DNA from: Mangrovimonas sp. TPBH4
Lineage (GTDB): Bacteria > Bacteroidota > Bacteroidia > Flavobacteriales > Flavobacteriaceae
Direction of reading: 5' to 3'
Assembly: GCF_001280505.1 (NCBI RefSeq)
Contig: NZ_LBIO01000055.1
Location: 62,001 to 126,000 of the forward strand
Length of the DNA: 64,000 nucleotides
Shown here one piece after another: positions 25,998 through 34,732 of this stretch (the first letter of the stretch is position 1; each line of letters opens with the position of its first letter). Made by a program: the position numbers and the translations under genes. The notes beneath the pieces were generated by a model. The model saw only the letters and a list, made by a program, of their open reading frames with translations, did not search any database and had not been told where the DNA came from.

Positions 25998-27178
25998 TTA
26001 TTTTGGGCTTTAGGTTTAAATATAGCCATAAGCCCTAATATAGGGCCGATAGCTAAAATGGTAAATATTAATGGCGAATTGAAAGTGTTGCCTAGTTGTC
26101 CTAGAAGTTGAATGCTGAAGATGGTAATGGCAAAGCCAATGCAATTTACAATGGTAAGGGCAGTTCCTTTTATTTCGGTGGGTGCGTTTTGGGCGACCAT
26201 AGTTGAAAACATGGGGGAATCCATGATGACTACCATTCCCCATAAAATTAAAAACGAAACAAAGAAGATAGTTCCCAATTGAAATGCAATAGGGTAAAGA
26301 AGGCAGCATATGCCTGAAAGTAAAAGAGCTGTGGCTGCAGTACGTTTCACTCCTTTTTGTTGTGAAATATATCCAGCGAATACACAAGAGAGACTTCCAA
26401 TAGCGATTATAGAAAATGCGGCGATTGGGATATTGATGTGACTGCCGTTTTGGAGGTTGTATTGTTTTAGCATAAAAGGGACGAAGGTCCAAAAGGCATA
26501 GAGTTCCCACATATGTCCAAAGTACCCAAAGGCTGCCGAACGGAATTTTTTGTTTTTAAAGACTCTTGAAACAGCCTTAAAATCCAAACCTTTGCTTGCT
26601 GCTCTATAAGGGCCGTTTGGCACAAAAATGGCAATGGCCAAACCTCCAAAGACGGCTAGGCAAGAAGTGGCCATTAATACATTGGTCCAAGAAATGGTTT
26701 GCATAATACCCTTCAAAAGGTGGGGGAGTGCTGTGCCAATAACCAAGGCACCTACCAGAAATCCCAATGATTTTCCAAGTCCTTTTTGATAGTAATCCGC
26801 AGCGATTTTCATGCCCACGGGATAAATGCCAGCAAGGAAGAATCCCGTTAAAAAACGAAAGATGATTAAGGTGGCGTAGCTGTTGTTTTCAAAAATCATG
26901 CAGCTATTGGAAATGGCGCCTAGGATAGCGCAAGTCAAAAAAACTTTGGAAGGTGAAAACCTGTCTGCAATGGTGAGTATGGCAAAAATTAAAGTGCCCA
27001 TGATAAAGCCAAACTGAACAGCTGAGGAGAGGTGACCCAGAGCGGTTTCATTCAAATTGAAATTTTTAATCAAATTATCCATAATGCCATTGCCTGCAAA
27101 CCAAAGTGAAGTGCAGCAAAATTGTGAGATTACAATGATGGGCAGAATGTGATTGGCTGGCTTTTCAGAGATTGTCAT
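25994..27178 (-). CDS. MFS transporter
   Basis: The product has 394 residues with twelve predicted membrane helices. The first half shows typical MFS features: LSSAVQFGFIMGTLIFAILTIADRFSPSKVF with the basic loop between helices 2 and 3, and RFLTGFFLAGIYPVGMKIAAD in helices 4-5. The second half begins after a basic loop (about 185-205). The substrate cannot be read from sequence. It is preceded by the metK terminator and is probably transcribed alone. Confidence 0.85.
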   Translation of the reverse strand: MTISEKPANHILPIIVISQFCCTSLWFAGNGIMDNLIKNFNLNETALGHLSSAVQFGFIMGTLIFAILTIADRFSPSKVFLTCAILGAISNSCMIFENNSYATLIIFRFLTGFFLAGIYPVGMKIAADYYQKGLGKSLGFLVGALVIGTALPHLLKGIMQTISWTNVLMATSCLAVFGGLAIAIFVPNGPYRAASKGLDFKAVSRVFKNKKFRSAAFGYFGHMWELYAFWTFVPFMLKQYNLQNGSHINIPIAAFSIIAIGSLSCVFAGYISQQKGVKRTAATALLLSGICCLLYPIAFQLGTIFFVSFLILWGMVVIMDSPMFSTMVAQNAPTEIKGTALTIVNCIGFAITIFSIQLLGQLGNTFNSPLIFTILAIGPILGLMAIFKPKAQNN

Positions 27179-27261
27179 TCAGAAAAAATGTTGGTTTAAT
27201 CTAAGTTTGGTTCACTCTAAATTCGTTCATTTTTTTCAGAAAAGCATAACAGATAGAAATA

Positions 27262-27292
27262 AAAATGCCTCGAGATTTTCTCGAGGCATTTT
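27262..27292 (-). terminator. Terminator after metK
   Basis: AAAATGCCTCGAG and CTCGAGGCATTTT form a thirteen-pair stem around ATTTT. It lies 26 bases after the metK stop on the minus strand and is symmetrical enough to work on both strands. Confidence 0.9.
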
Positions 27293-27317
27293 GTAATAAA
27301 GGTTATTTTATAATCTA

Positions 27318-28571
27318 TTAAAGTCCAAAAGTGGTCTTTACTTTATCTACATAATCCAATTTTTCCCAAGTAAATAGTTCAACATCCATAGTGATGTCCT
27401 CTCCATTTGGTTGAGAAAATACTTTAGAAACCACTTCATTGGTGCGGCCCATATGTCCGTAAGCAGCAGTTTCGCTATACATTGGTTGACGTAACTTCAG
27501 GCGTTCTTCAATGGCTGCCGGACGCATATCGAAAATCTGGCTTACTTTTTTAGCGATCTCCCCATTTGTTAAGTCAACATGCGAAGTCCCATAAGTATCC
27601 ACAAAGATTCCCATAGGCTCTACAACGCCAATAGCGTAACTCACCTGAATCAAGACCTCGTCACAAACACCAGCTGCAACCAAGTTTTTGGCAATGTGCC
27701 TTGTGGCGTAAGCAGCACTTCTGTCCACCTTACTAGGGTCTTTTCCTGAAAAAGCACCACCTCCGTGAGCGCCTTTGCCTCCGTAAGTGTCAACAATAAT
27801 TTTTCGTCCAGTCAATCCTGTGTCTCCGTGAGGGCCACCAATTACAAATTTTCCCGTAGGATTGATGTGGTAGGTAATATCGTCGTTGAACAATTGTTGA
27901 ATATGCTCTGGTTGTTTTGCAATAACACGTGGAATTAAAATTTCCACTAAATCCTTACGGATTTTAGTCAACATGTCGTCGTCATTTCCAAAATCGTCGT
28001 GTTGGGTAGAAATTACAATGGAATCAATCCGTTGAGGGACATTGTCATCGCTGTATTCAATAGTCACCTGACTTTTGGAATCAGGGCGTAAATAAGTAAT
28101 GTTCTGATTTTCTCTTCTCAATTCCGCAAGCTCCTTAAGAATGTTGTGAGATAAATCCAATGCCAAAGGCATGTAGTTTTCGGTTTCGTTGGTGGCATAG
28201 CCAAACATCATTCCTTGGTCACCAGCTCCTTGTTCTTCTTTGGAGGCTCTGTCTACACCCCTGTTGATGTCTTCAGACTGTTCGTGGATTGCAGAAAATA
28301 CCCCGCAAGAATTTCCGTCAAACATATAGGAACCTTTGGTGTATCCAATTTTGTTGATGGTATCCCTTGCTATTTTTTGAACATCTAAGTAGGTGTTGGA
28401 CTTTACCTCCCCGGCAAGTACTACCTGTCCTGTGGTTACCAAAGTTTCGCAGGCTACTTTAGAGTCTGGGTCAAAGGCTAGAAAATTATCAATAAGAGCA
28501 TCACTTATTTGGTCCGCTACTTTGTCTGGGTGTCCTTCAGATACACTCTCCGAAGTAAATAAATATGCCAT
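27318..28571 (-). CDS. metK: S-adenosylmethionine synthetase
   Basis: The product has 417 residues and makes S-adenosylmethionine from methionine and ATP in the cytoplasm. The ATG at 28571 gives the canonical [21 protein letters not shown]; the open frame from 28622 would add residues from the regulatory leader and is rejected. Motifs: GHPDK at the start, [12 protein letters not shown] (ATP-binding signature), [14 protein letters not shown] and [16 protein letters not shown] (second signature). Length is in the bacterial range. It is controlled by a SAM-II type riboswitch in its leader and ends at a strong terminator. Confidence 0.97.
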   Translation of the reverse strand: MAYLFTSESVSEGHPDKVADQISDALIDNFLAFDPDSKVACETLVTTGQVVLAGEVKSNTYLDVQKIARDTINKIGYTKGSYMFDGNSCGVFSAIHEQSEDINRGVDRASKEEQGAGDQGMMFGYATNETENYMPLALDLSHNILKELAELRRENQNITYLRPDSKSQVTIEYSDDNVPQRIDSIVISTQHDDFGNDDDMLTKIRKDLVEILIPRVIAKQPEHIQQLFNDDITYHINPTGKFVIGGPHGDTGLTGRKIIVDTYGGKGAHGGGAFSGKDPSKVDRSAAYATRHIAKNLVAAGVCDEVLIQVSYAIGVVEPMGIFVDTYGTSHVDLTNGEIAKKVSQIFDMRPAAIEERLKLRQPMYSETAAYGHMGRTNEVVSKVFSQPNGEDITMDVELFTWEKLDYVDKVKTTFGL

Positions 28572-28605
28572 AAAATAAAAATATAATATACTTAATATGG
28601 AGAGA

Positions 28606-28623
28606 TTTGACGGTAGCGTCAAA
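28606..28623 (-). promoter_or_regulatory. Expression-platform hairpin in the metK leader
   Basis: On the minus strand TTTGACG, CTAC, CGTCAAA form a seven-pair hairpin between the riboswitch and the metK start. Its 3' arm is part of a 13-base stretch (28599-28611) that is complementary, with one mismatch, to the conserved core of the aptamer (28670-28682). Aptamer and hairpin can therefore exclude a third, long-range helix. No T run follows, so control of translation seems more likely than termination. Confidence 0.6.
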
Positions 28624-28633
28624 GGAAGTTGTC

Positions 28634-28686
28634 ACTGTCCTTTAGCATTTTTTAATGAGGTTGCAATCAGTCAAATCTTTCCTCTA
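28634..28686 (-). promoter_or_regulatory. SAM-II type riboswitch aptamer upstream of metK
   Basis: Read on the minus strand, the segment has the SAM-II layout. P1 is formed by GAGG (28681-28684) and CCTC (28657-28660). The loop between them holds AGATTTGACTGATTGCAA, close to the conserved GATTTAACCG-ATTGCAA of known SAM-II RNAs. An A-rich stretch and GCTAAAGG follow. ACTG in the loop can pair with CAGT (28634-28637) as the pseudoknot. Its place before metK and just after a consensus promoter supports the call. I identified it by eye, without a covariance search. Confidence 0.85.
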
Positions 28687-28697
28687 AAATTCGGCTA

Positions 28698-28727
28698 CAA
28701 ATGTACAGATTAAATTAGAAGAACAAA
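28698..28727 (-). promoter_or_regulatory. Promoter of metK
   Basis: On the minus strand TTTG (28724-28727), 18 bases, TACATTTG (28698-28705) matches the Bacteroidota consensus. Transcription would begin about ten bases before the riboswitch aptamer. The remaining DNA up to the ppc start at 28952 shows no clear second promoter. Confidence 0.8.
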
Positions 28728-28951
28728 ACCCTTTGCCTTAAAAAGCAACTTAACGAATTGTTAATATATAAATTGGGTCATTTTTGAAGGGAAATGTTTA
28801 ATATTTAAAAAAAAATGCTATACTATACTTTTTAGCAAAGAATCATTAATTAAAGAGTGAAAAACTGATAATTCTGTATTTCTTCTTAAAACTTATGACT
28901 TTTCAGGAAGCTTGAGTAATTTTATATCTTCACTCTTACGAGAAAAATTAT

Positions 28952-31537
28952 ATGGGAACACAACCAAAATTAACACGATTTAATCAGGAAGTATTGTCTA
29001 AATATCAAATATACAACAGTATATTCATGACCTTACCTTTTGATACCATTTCCAAAACTGGAGTTTTACTGCCACTGTTTCATGAAACCTGTAAGAAGGG
29101 GTTTGAAAAGGGGGACGATCCAACCACGATTGTCGATACCTTTTTTTCCAAATATCAAGCAAGGCGTAGCAAGGAAAGTCAAATAAATTTACTGTTCCGC
29201 TTTATTCAATATATCGAGCGTCAAGTAGTGCTGTTCGATGCTATTGAAGACGCAGCTTTCCCAACTGTAAATAACATGGATGGGATAGGAACCTTGAGAA
29301 GTTTGAAGGAGGCTGTAACTTCCGATGGGAATTTGGAAATGTTGCGACAGTATTTGGAAGAATTTAAAGTGCGCATTGTGCTTACGGCACACCCTACCCA
29401 GTTTTATCCAGGAGCTGTATTAGGTATCATTACAGATCTTACGGAGGCTATTCAAAACAATGATCTGTTATTGATCAATGACCTTTTGGCTCAGTTGGGG
29501 AAAACACCATTTTTTAAGCATACCAAACCAACTCCTTACGATGAGGCCATTAGTTTGATTTGGTATTTGGAAAATGTGTTTTATTATTCCTTTGGGACCA
29601 TTTATGATTATATCCAACAGAATATTTTCGAAGGAAAGCATATAGACAATGATATTGTCAATTTAGGTTTTTGGCCCGGAGGCGATAGGGACGGAAATCC
29701 TTTTGTAACTCCTGAAATTACTCTGAAGGTGGCCAGTAGGTTGAAAATGACCATCCTTAAAAATTACTACAAAAGTGTTAGGGAACTAAGAAGACGCTTG
29801 ACGTTCCGTGATGTTGAAGAACGGGTAGCAGCTTTGGAAACTCAGCTGTATAATGCCTTTATTGATGTGCATGCAAAAGATAATGTTACACTAGAGCATT
29901 TTAAATCTGAACTGCAGTTTATTCTTAAAACCATCAAAGAGAAGCACCAGTCGCTTTATTATAAGGAAGTGAATAGCTTGTTGAATAAAGTGCATTTGTT
30001 TGGGTTTCATTTTGCGACTTTGGACATCAGACAGGACAGCCGAGCCCACGACAAGGTGTTTACGGCTATGGTAGATACGCTAATTGAAAGCGGAAGCGAC
30101 ATCTTTCCTAAAAACTATAATGAGCTCTCAGAATCCGAACAAGTGAAAATTCTTTCCGAAGTAAAAGGAAAGGTTGATTTGTCTTTGATAAAGGATGAAG
30201 AAGTGCTTAAGGCTTTGAATACAATTAAAGCGATTAAGGAAATTCAGGATCATAATGGTGAGCGGGCTGCCAATAGATACATCATTAGTAACAATCAAAC
30301 AACCTTGAATGTAATGCAGTTGTTTGCTATGCTTAAGTTGGTGGCGTTCCAAGATGATTTGACTGTGGATATAGGGCCGTTGTTTGAAACGATTACCGAT
30401 TTAGAAAATGCACACTTGGTAATGGAGGAGCTTTATACCAACCCTGCGTATAAGGCGCATTTAAAGTCTAGAGGAAATAGGCAAACCATTATGTTAGGGT
30501 TTTCAGATGGAACCAAGGATGGAGGATACCTAATGGCGAACTGGGCTATTTTCAAGGCAAAGGAAAGGCTTACCGAAGTGTCTCGCAAATATGATGTAAC
30601 GGTAATCTTTTTTGATGGACGTGGTGGACCGCCAGCTAGAGGAGGTGGTAAAACGCATCAGTTTTATGCGTCTTTGGGGCCAACCATTGAAGATAAGGAA
30701 GTGCAGTTGACCATTCAGGGGCAAACTATTAGTTCTAATTTTGGAACTTTAGATTCGTCACAATACAACATGGAGCAATTGATAAGTTCTGGAATTTACA
30801 ATCAGTTGCATGCTGATGTTAACCGTATGTCTCCAGATAATGTTAAGGTTATGGACGATTTGGCGAATACCAGTCTTGAAACCTATATGGACTTTAAGGG
30901 ACACCCTATGTTTATCCCCTATTTGGAGCGCATGAGTACCTTGAAGTACTATGCGAAGACCAATATTGGAAGTCGTCCGTCCAAACGTGGAAAATCTGAT
31001 AAACTCATTTTTTCAGACTTGAGAGCGATTCCATTTGTGGGGTCTTGGAGTCAATTGAAACAAAACGTGCCAGGATTTTTTGGAGTTGGTACAGCGCTGA
31101 AAAAATATGAGGATTCGGGGGAATTTGATAAAGTGAAGCATTTGTATAAAAGCTCTAATTTCTTCAGAACCTTAATAGCCAATAGTATGATGTCTCTGTC
31201 TAAGTCCTTTTTCGATTTGACGAAGTATATGGCCGATGACCCTGAGTTTGGTGAGTTTTGGAAAATCATCTATACCGAATATGAAACAACTAAGCGTTTA
31301 TTGTTGAAGTTGACAGATTCTAAAGTGTTGATGGAAGATGAGCCTGCAGGAAAAGCTTCAATAGAGGTTAGGGAATCCATTGTATTGCCATTGTTGACCA
31401 TTCAGCAATATGCATTGAAGAAAATCCAAGAGCTTGAAAAAGCTGAAGTGCGGGATGAAGAGCAGATAGAGATTTTTGAGAAAATTGTAACGCGTTCGCT
31501 TTTTGGAAATATCAATGCCAGTAGAAATTCGGCTTAG
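28952..31537 (+). CDS. ppc: Phosphoenolpyruvate carboxylase
   Basis: The product has 861 residues and adds bicarbonate to phosphoenolpyruvate to make oxaloacetate. The first signature is VLTAHPTQ with catalytic His147. GFWPGGDRDGNPFVTP, MLGFSDGTKDGGYLMANW and GSRPSKR are all present. The second signature, usually FHGRGG with a catalytic His, reads FFDGRGGPPARGGG, so Asp555 stands where His is usual; the Arg-Gly-Gly part is intact. Length is close to the bacterial norm. It lies divergent to metK and ends at a strong terminator. Confidence 0.9.
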   Translation: MGTQPKLTRFNQEVLSKYQIYNSIFMTLPFDTISKTGVLLPLFHETCKKGFEKGDDPTTIVDTFFSKYQARRSKESQINLLFRFIQYIERQVVLFDAIEDAAFPTVNNMDGIGTLRSLKEAVTSDGNLEMLRQYLEEFKVRIVLTAHPTQFYPGAVLGIITDLTEAIQNNDLLLINDLLAQLGKTPFFKHTKPTPYDEAISLIWYLENVFYYSFGTIYDYIQQNIFEGKHIDNDIVNLGFWPGGDRDGNPFVTPEITLKVASRLKMTILKNYYKSVRELRRRLTFRDVEERVAALETQLYNAFIDVHAKDNVTLEHFKSELQFILKTIKEKHQSLYYKEVNSLLNKVHLFGFHFATLDIRQDSRAHDKVFTAMVDTLIESGSDIFPKNYNELSESEQVKILSEVKGKVDLSLIKDEEVLKALNTIKAIKEIQDHNGERAANRYIISNNQTTLNVMQLFAMLKLVAFQDDLTVDIGPLFETITDLENAHLVMEELYTNPAYKAHLKSRGNRQTIMLGFSDGTKDGGYLMANWAIFKAKERLTEVSRKYDVTVIFFDGRGGPPARGGGKTHQFYASLGPTIEDKEVQLTIQGQTISSNFGTLDSSQYNMEQLISSGIYNQLHADVNRMSPDNVKVMDDLANTSLETYMDFKGHPMFIPYLERMSTLKYYAKTNIGSRPSKRGKSDKLIFSDLRAIPFVGSWSQLKQNVPGFFGVGTALKKYEDSGEFDKVKHLYKSSNFFRTLIANSMMSLSKSFFDLTKYMADDPEFGEFWKIIYTEYETTKRLLLKLTDSKVLMEDEPAGKASIEVRESIVLPLLTIQQYALKKIQELEKAEVRDEEQIEIFEKIVTRSLFGNINASRNSA

Positions 31538-31559
31538 ATTTGAATATATTTTGAAAAAG

Positions 31560-31596
31560 AAAACCCTCGAAATGTAATTGTCTTCGAGGGTTTTTT
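31560..31596. terminator. Terminator between ppc and amt
   Basis: AAAACCCTCGAA and TTCGAGGGTTTT form a twelve-pair stem with an eleven-base loop. T follows on the plus strand and T residues also follow on the minus strand, so both converging genes can use it. Confidence 0.9.
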
Positions 31597-31617
31597 ATAT
31601 ATGCAAAGTTAAATTAG

Positions 31618-32841
31618 TTAATCATTATAAGCATTCATTCCATGTTCTGTTATGTCAAGACCTTTTATTTCATCTTGCTCAGGAACTCTCAATCCTATTG
31701 TTTTCTTAAGGATGAATAGTACAATGAAAGTAGCTACAATGGCCCAAGCTCCAATACTGAAAACACCTATGGCCTGAACTCCTAATTGTTTAAAACCACC
31801 ACCATAGAACAAACCTCCATCGGTTGCAAATACACCTACCAATAAAGTTCCGAAAGCTCCCACTACTCCATGTACAGAAATGGCTCCAACAGGATCGTCT
31901 ATTTTTAATTTTTTATCAATAAACTCAATGGAAAGTACAACTAGAAAACCTGAAAGAATCCCTATGATAGCTGCTCCTCCTGGGGACACTGCGGCACATC
32001 CTGCAGTAATTCCTACTAAACCAGCTAAAGCGCCATTTAAAGTCATGGATAAATCTGGTTTTCCATACTTGGCCCAGGTCAAAAATAAGGCTGTAACGGC
32101 ACCTCCTGCAGCGGCCAAATTAGTTGTGATTACAATATTGGCAACATTGTTGGCACTTCCTCCAGAAATGGCAAGCTCAGATCCAGGGTTAAACCCAAAC
32201 CATCCTAACCAAAGAATAAATACACCCAGTGCGCCATACATCATGTTGTGACCAAGGATAGCATTGGATTTACCTCCGGTGTATTTCCCTATTCTTGGTC
32301 CTATCAGAGCAGCGGCAACCAATCCTGCCCAGCCACCAACAGAGTGAACCACAGTGGATCCTGCAAAATCAATAAATCCTAATTCGGTAAGCCATCCGTC
32401 TCCTTGCCATACCCAATGTCCTGAAATAGGATAGATAATTGTGGTCATGATCAGGGAGAAGATAATGTAGGTTGAGAATCTTGTACGTTCGGCAACGGCT
32501 CCAGAAACAATTGTTGCTGCAGTTGCACAGAATACAGTTTGGAAAAACAAGTTGTGCATATCTCCTGGGGTGTTGTAAAATAACGAAGGGGTTCCAATGA
32601 ATTTTGCGATAGAATCACCATACATGATTGTATATCCTATAGCCCAAAAACCTAGGGATCCAATACAAAGGTCCATGAGGTTTTTCATGACAATATTAAT
32701 GGTGTTTTTGGATCTTGTAAAACCTGCCTCAACCAAGGAGAAGCCAGCTTGCATAAAAAATACAAAGATACCGGCAACGAGAATCCAAAAAATATCTAGA
32801 ACACCATTTATTTCTGTTATTTGGTTTGTTAATTCTTCCAT
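31618..32841 (-). CDS. amt: Ammonium transporter
   Basis: The product has 407 residues and is an inner-membrane channel for ammonium with eleven predicted helices. The twin pore histidines are present in STVVHSVGGWAGL and AISVHGVVGAFG. The family signature DFAGSTVVHSVGG and the phenylalanine-gate region (FFMQAGFSLVEAG) are typical. There is no signal peptide. It lies 26 bases after glnB, the usual pairing in which PII blocks the channel when nitrogen is plentiful. It is the last gene of the porin-glnB-amt unit. Confidence 0.95.
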   Translation of the reverse strand: MEELTNQITEINGVLDIFWILVAGIFVFFMQAGFSLVEAGFTRSKNTINIVMKNLMDLCIGSLGFWAIGYTIMYGDSIAKFIGTPSLFYNTPGDMHNLFFQTVFCATAATIVSGAVAERTRFSTYIIFSLIMTTIIYPISGHWVWQGDGWLTELGFIDFAGSTVVHSVGGWAGLVAAALIGPRIGKYTGGKSNAILGHNMMYGALGVFILWLGWFGFNPGSELAISGGSANNVANIVITTNLAAAGGAVTALFLTWAKYGKPDLSMTLNGALAGLVGITAGCAAVSPGGAAIIGILSGFLVVLSIEFIDKKLKIDDPVGAISVHGVVGAFGTLLVGVFATDGGLFYGGGFKQLGVQAIGVFSIGAWAIVATFIVLFILKKTIGLRVPEQDEIKGLDITEHGMNAYND

Positions 32842-32867
32842 GTTAATTATTTGTTTTCTTAATTAGT

Positions 32868-33206
32868 TTATTTTAAAGTTTCTCCTCCTTTTTCACCGGT
32901 GCGAATTCTGTAACATTCTTTTATGTCCGAAACGAAAACCTTTCCATCTCCAACATCTCCAGTTTTTGCAGATTCAATGATTGTTTTTACAGTGATGTCC
33001 TCAAAATCGTCATTCACCACGATAGAAAGGTAGCTTCGTTTAATGTCGCTGGTACTGTAACTGATGCTGCGATATACATGGCCTTCTTTTTCGTTACCAA
33101 GGCCAGTAACATCCCAATACGAGAAAAAATTAACTCCAACACTGTGCAGAGCTTCTTTTACTTCTGAAAATTTGGATTTTCTAATGATTGCTTCAATTTT
33201 CTTCAT
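32868..33206 (-). CDS. glnB: PII nitrogen-regulatory protein
   Basis: The product has 112 residues and acts as a trimeric cytoplasmic sensor of 2-oxoglutarate and ATP/ADP. It starts MKKIEAIIRKSKFSEVKEAL. The T loop reads GHVYRSISYSTSDIKRSY, keeping a Tyr at the position modified in enteric PII but otherwise unlike the usual EYVVDFLPK. The nucleotide-binding signature TGDVGDGKVFVSDI is intact. The linkage to amt suggests a GlnK-like role in shutting the channel. Confidence 0.92.
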   Translation of the reverse strand: MKKIEAIIRKSKFSEVKEALHSVGVNFFSYWDVTGLGNEKEGHVYRSISYSTSDIKRSYLSIVVNDDFEDITVKTIIESAKTGDVGDGKVFVSDIKECYRIRTGEKGGETLK

Positions 33207-33246
33207 TATTAGATAGTTTATTATTTATAAAATGTTTCGCAGATTT

Positions 33247-34293
33247 TTAGAATGCGTAGATGGCGGCCAAAAGAAATGAGCTTAGACTTTTCTTAGGGTC
33301 CAAGTCATTATTCATAAAGGCATCGTCTGAAGCGCTGTCGATACGAAATTCAGGTTTGATTATTAAGCTGTTAATGGTGTAGCTGCCTGTAACAGTGGCT
33401 GCAAATACACTGGAGTCTTCCATGCCTGTTCCAATAGCTCCAAAATAGCCGTCTTCAAGGAAATATTCCCCTCTAAATCCAATAGTGAAGTTGTCACTTG
33501 TGGCAAATTGAGGGTATAGGGCAACTCCGGCAAAACCAATATCATCATTATTATAATAGGCGGCGTTGATGCCTAAAAAGAAACTGCTGGAAATATCGAA
33601 ACCTCCAGTATAGTCAATTTCAAAAGCACCATCGTCTGTAAGGAAGTTTAGGTATTGTCCTTTAAAGCCAAGTTGGGCGCCAAAGGCGTATTTGCCTGTT
33701 GGATTAAATTCAGTAAAGTCTGTTGGGTTCATTACGGCTAGCATCAAACTAAAGTCATCTGTAAGTGAGAAGTCTGCTTTTAGTCCTGTGTGGCTAAATG
33801 GTCCCCAAGAAAATAGGTAGGATGTACTATAGTTAAAATTGGCTACGGGTGAAATAACTTCATAACCTAGGAAGGTGTTGAAGTTTCCAAAAGTAAGAGT
33901 AATATTATCGGAAACATTCCAGTAGGCATATAGTTGATTAATAATGTCTCCTGATGCAGAATACATCGGGGAGTTGAATATGGCATCCGTGCCTCTCGGG
34001 CCAAAAACCAAGTCGGCTACAAAACCTACTTTTTCGCCTTCATAGGCGGCAACAACATTGGCCATGCCAAGGGCAAATCCAGGCAGGTTAGCGAATGAAG
34101 AGCCTGGAGCGACAATAGTGCCATCTTCAAGTTCTTTGTTAGGACCGTTAAAATTAACCCTGTAATAAGCGTCAATACTTCCGCTCAAGGAAAATTTCTT
34201 TTTGTCTTCTGAATCACTTTTTGGGGCTTCTTCTTGGGCGCTCAATTGGCAAATTGCCATTAAGAGCAGGGAAAGGGTAAAAAGTTTTTTCAT
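33247..34293 (-). CDS. Outer-membrane beta-barrel porin (BBP2-like)
   Basis: The product has 348 residues with signal peptide MKKLFTLSLLLMAICQLSAQ and a short acidic stretch. A barrel of alternating strands ending in phenylalanine (FLLAAIYAF) follows. FSLSGSIDAYYRVNF, GFVADLVFGPRG and INQLYAYWNVSDNITLTFGNF are typical of the BBP2 family of Bacteroidota porins. As first gene of a unit with glnB and amt, it probably lets ammonium or another nitrogen source cross the outer membrane. Two matching palindromes lie upstream, one over the expected -33 position. Confidence 0.85.
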   Translation of the reverse strand: MKKLFTLSLLLMAICQLSAQEEAPKSDSEDKKKFSLSGSIDAYYRVNFNGPNKELEDGTIVAPGSSFANLPGFALGMANVVAAYEGEKVGFVADLVFGPRGTDAIFNSPMYSASGDIINQLYAYWNVSDNITLTFGNFNTFLGYEVISPVANFNYSTSYLFSWGPFSHTGLKADFSLTDDFSLMLAVMNPTDFTEFNPTGKYAFGAQLGFKGQYLNFLTDDGAFEIDYTGGFDISSSFFLGINAAYYNNDDIGFAGVALYPQFATSDNFTIGFRGEYFLEDGYFGAIGTGMEDSSVFAATVTGSYTINSLIIKPEFRIDSASDDAFMNNDLDPKKSLSSFLLAAIYAF

Positions 34294-34320
34294 ACAAAAT
34301 TGTTTTGGTTAATTGATATC

Positions 34321-34415
34321 TAAAACTATGTAAAAACTATTTATACCCTATAAAAAATAGGGGTTAAATCAGTATTTTTATCATTTATTTAGTTTTTGCC
34401 CTATTATAATTAGGG
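34321..34415 (-). promoter_or_regulatory. Promoter region of the porin-glnB-amt unit with paired palindromes
   Basis: Read on the minus strand, TAGTTTTA (34321-34328) is a near -7 element without a TTTG at -33. Two 17-bp palindromes of the form CCCTA-N7-TAGGG lie at 34346-34362 and 34399-34415, with centres 53 bp apart, about five helical turns. They would sit near -38 and -91 from the predicted start, positions typical for activator binding. The spacers differ in sequence, so only the arms are conserved. Confidence 0.6.
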
Positions 34416-34732
34416 GTTGTAGGTGTATTTTTATTTTTTTTAAGAATTTTCTAATTGGCTAAATGCTGAAATCTTAAAAAAACAGAGGTAAAAATGAGGT
34501 TAACGCATGTTAGTTTATAAAATTTTGAGTTCTTTTTAATTAAAATTGCTTTTTTGTAGTAAAACTGTATTGAGTAAATTTTAATAATTTCAGGTACTAA
34601 TTGTGTAATTCTAATTATACGGGCTCTAATTTGATGAAATCATAATAATGCTAAGTGTTTTATTATTAATGTGTTTTTCTCTTCTATATTAGTAAATCCA
34701 ACTCTAACGATTTACATTAAAATTTAAAGGTT
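34416..34732. other. Intergenic region upstream of gltB
   Basis: This 317-base, very AT-rich region holds no gene that I can support. A promoter for gltB must lie here, but no element matches both halves of the consensus; TATATTAG at 34685 is the best weak candidate. I see no further copy of the CCCTA/TAGGG palindrome. Confidence 0.4.

Noticed and set aside
28572-28622. Upstream start for metK giving 17 more residues
   Set aside because: The extra residues come from the riboswitch expression platform, and MetK proteins begin at [17 protein letters not shown].
28812-28846. Imperfect TGCTA/TAGCA hairpin upstream of ppc considered as a regulatory RNA
   Set aside because: The stem is only five pairs in very AT-rich DNA, with no conserved motif or T run.
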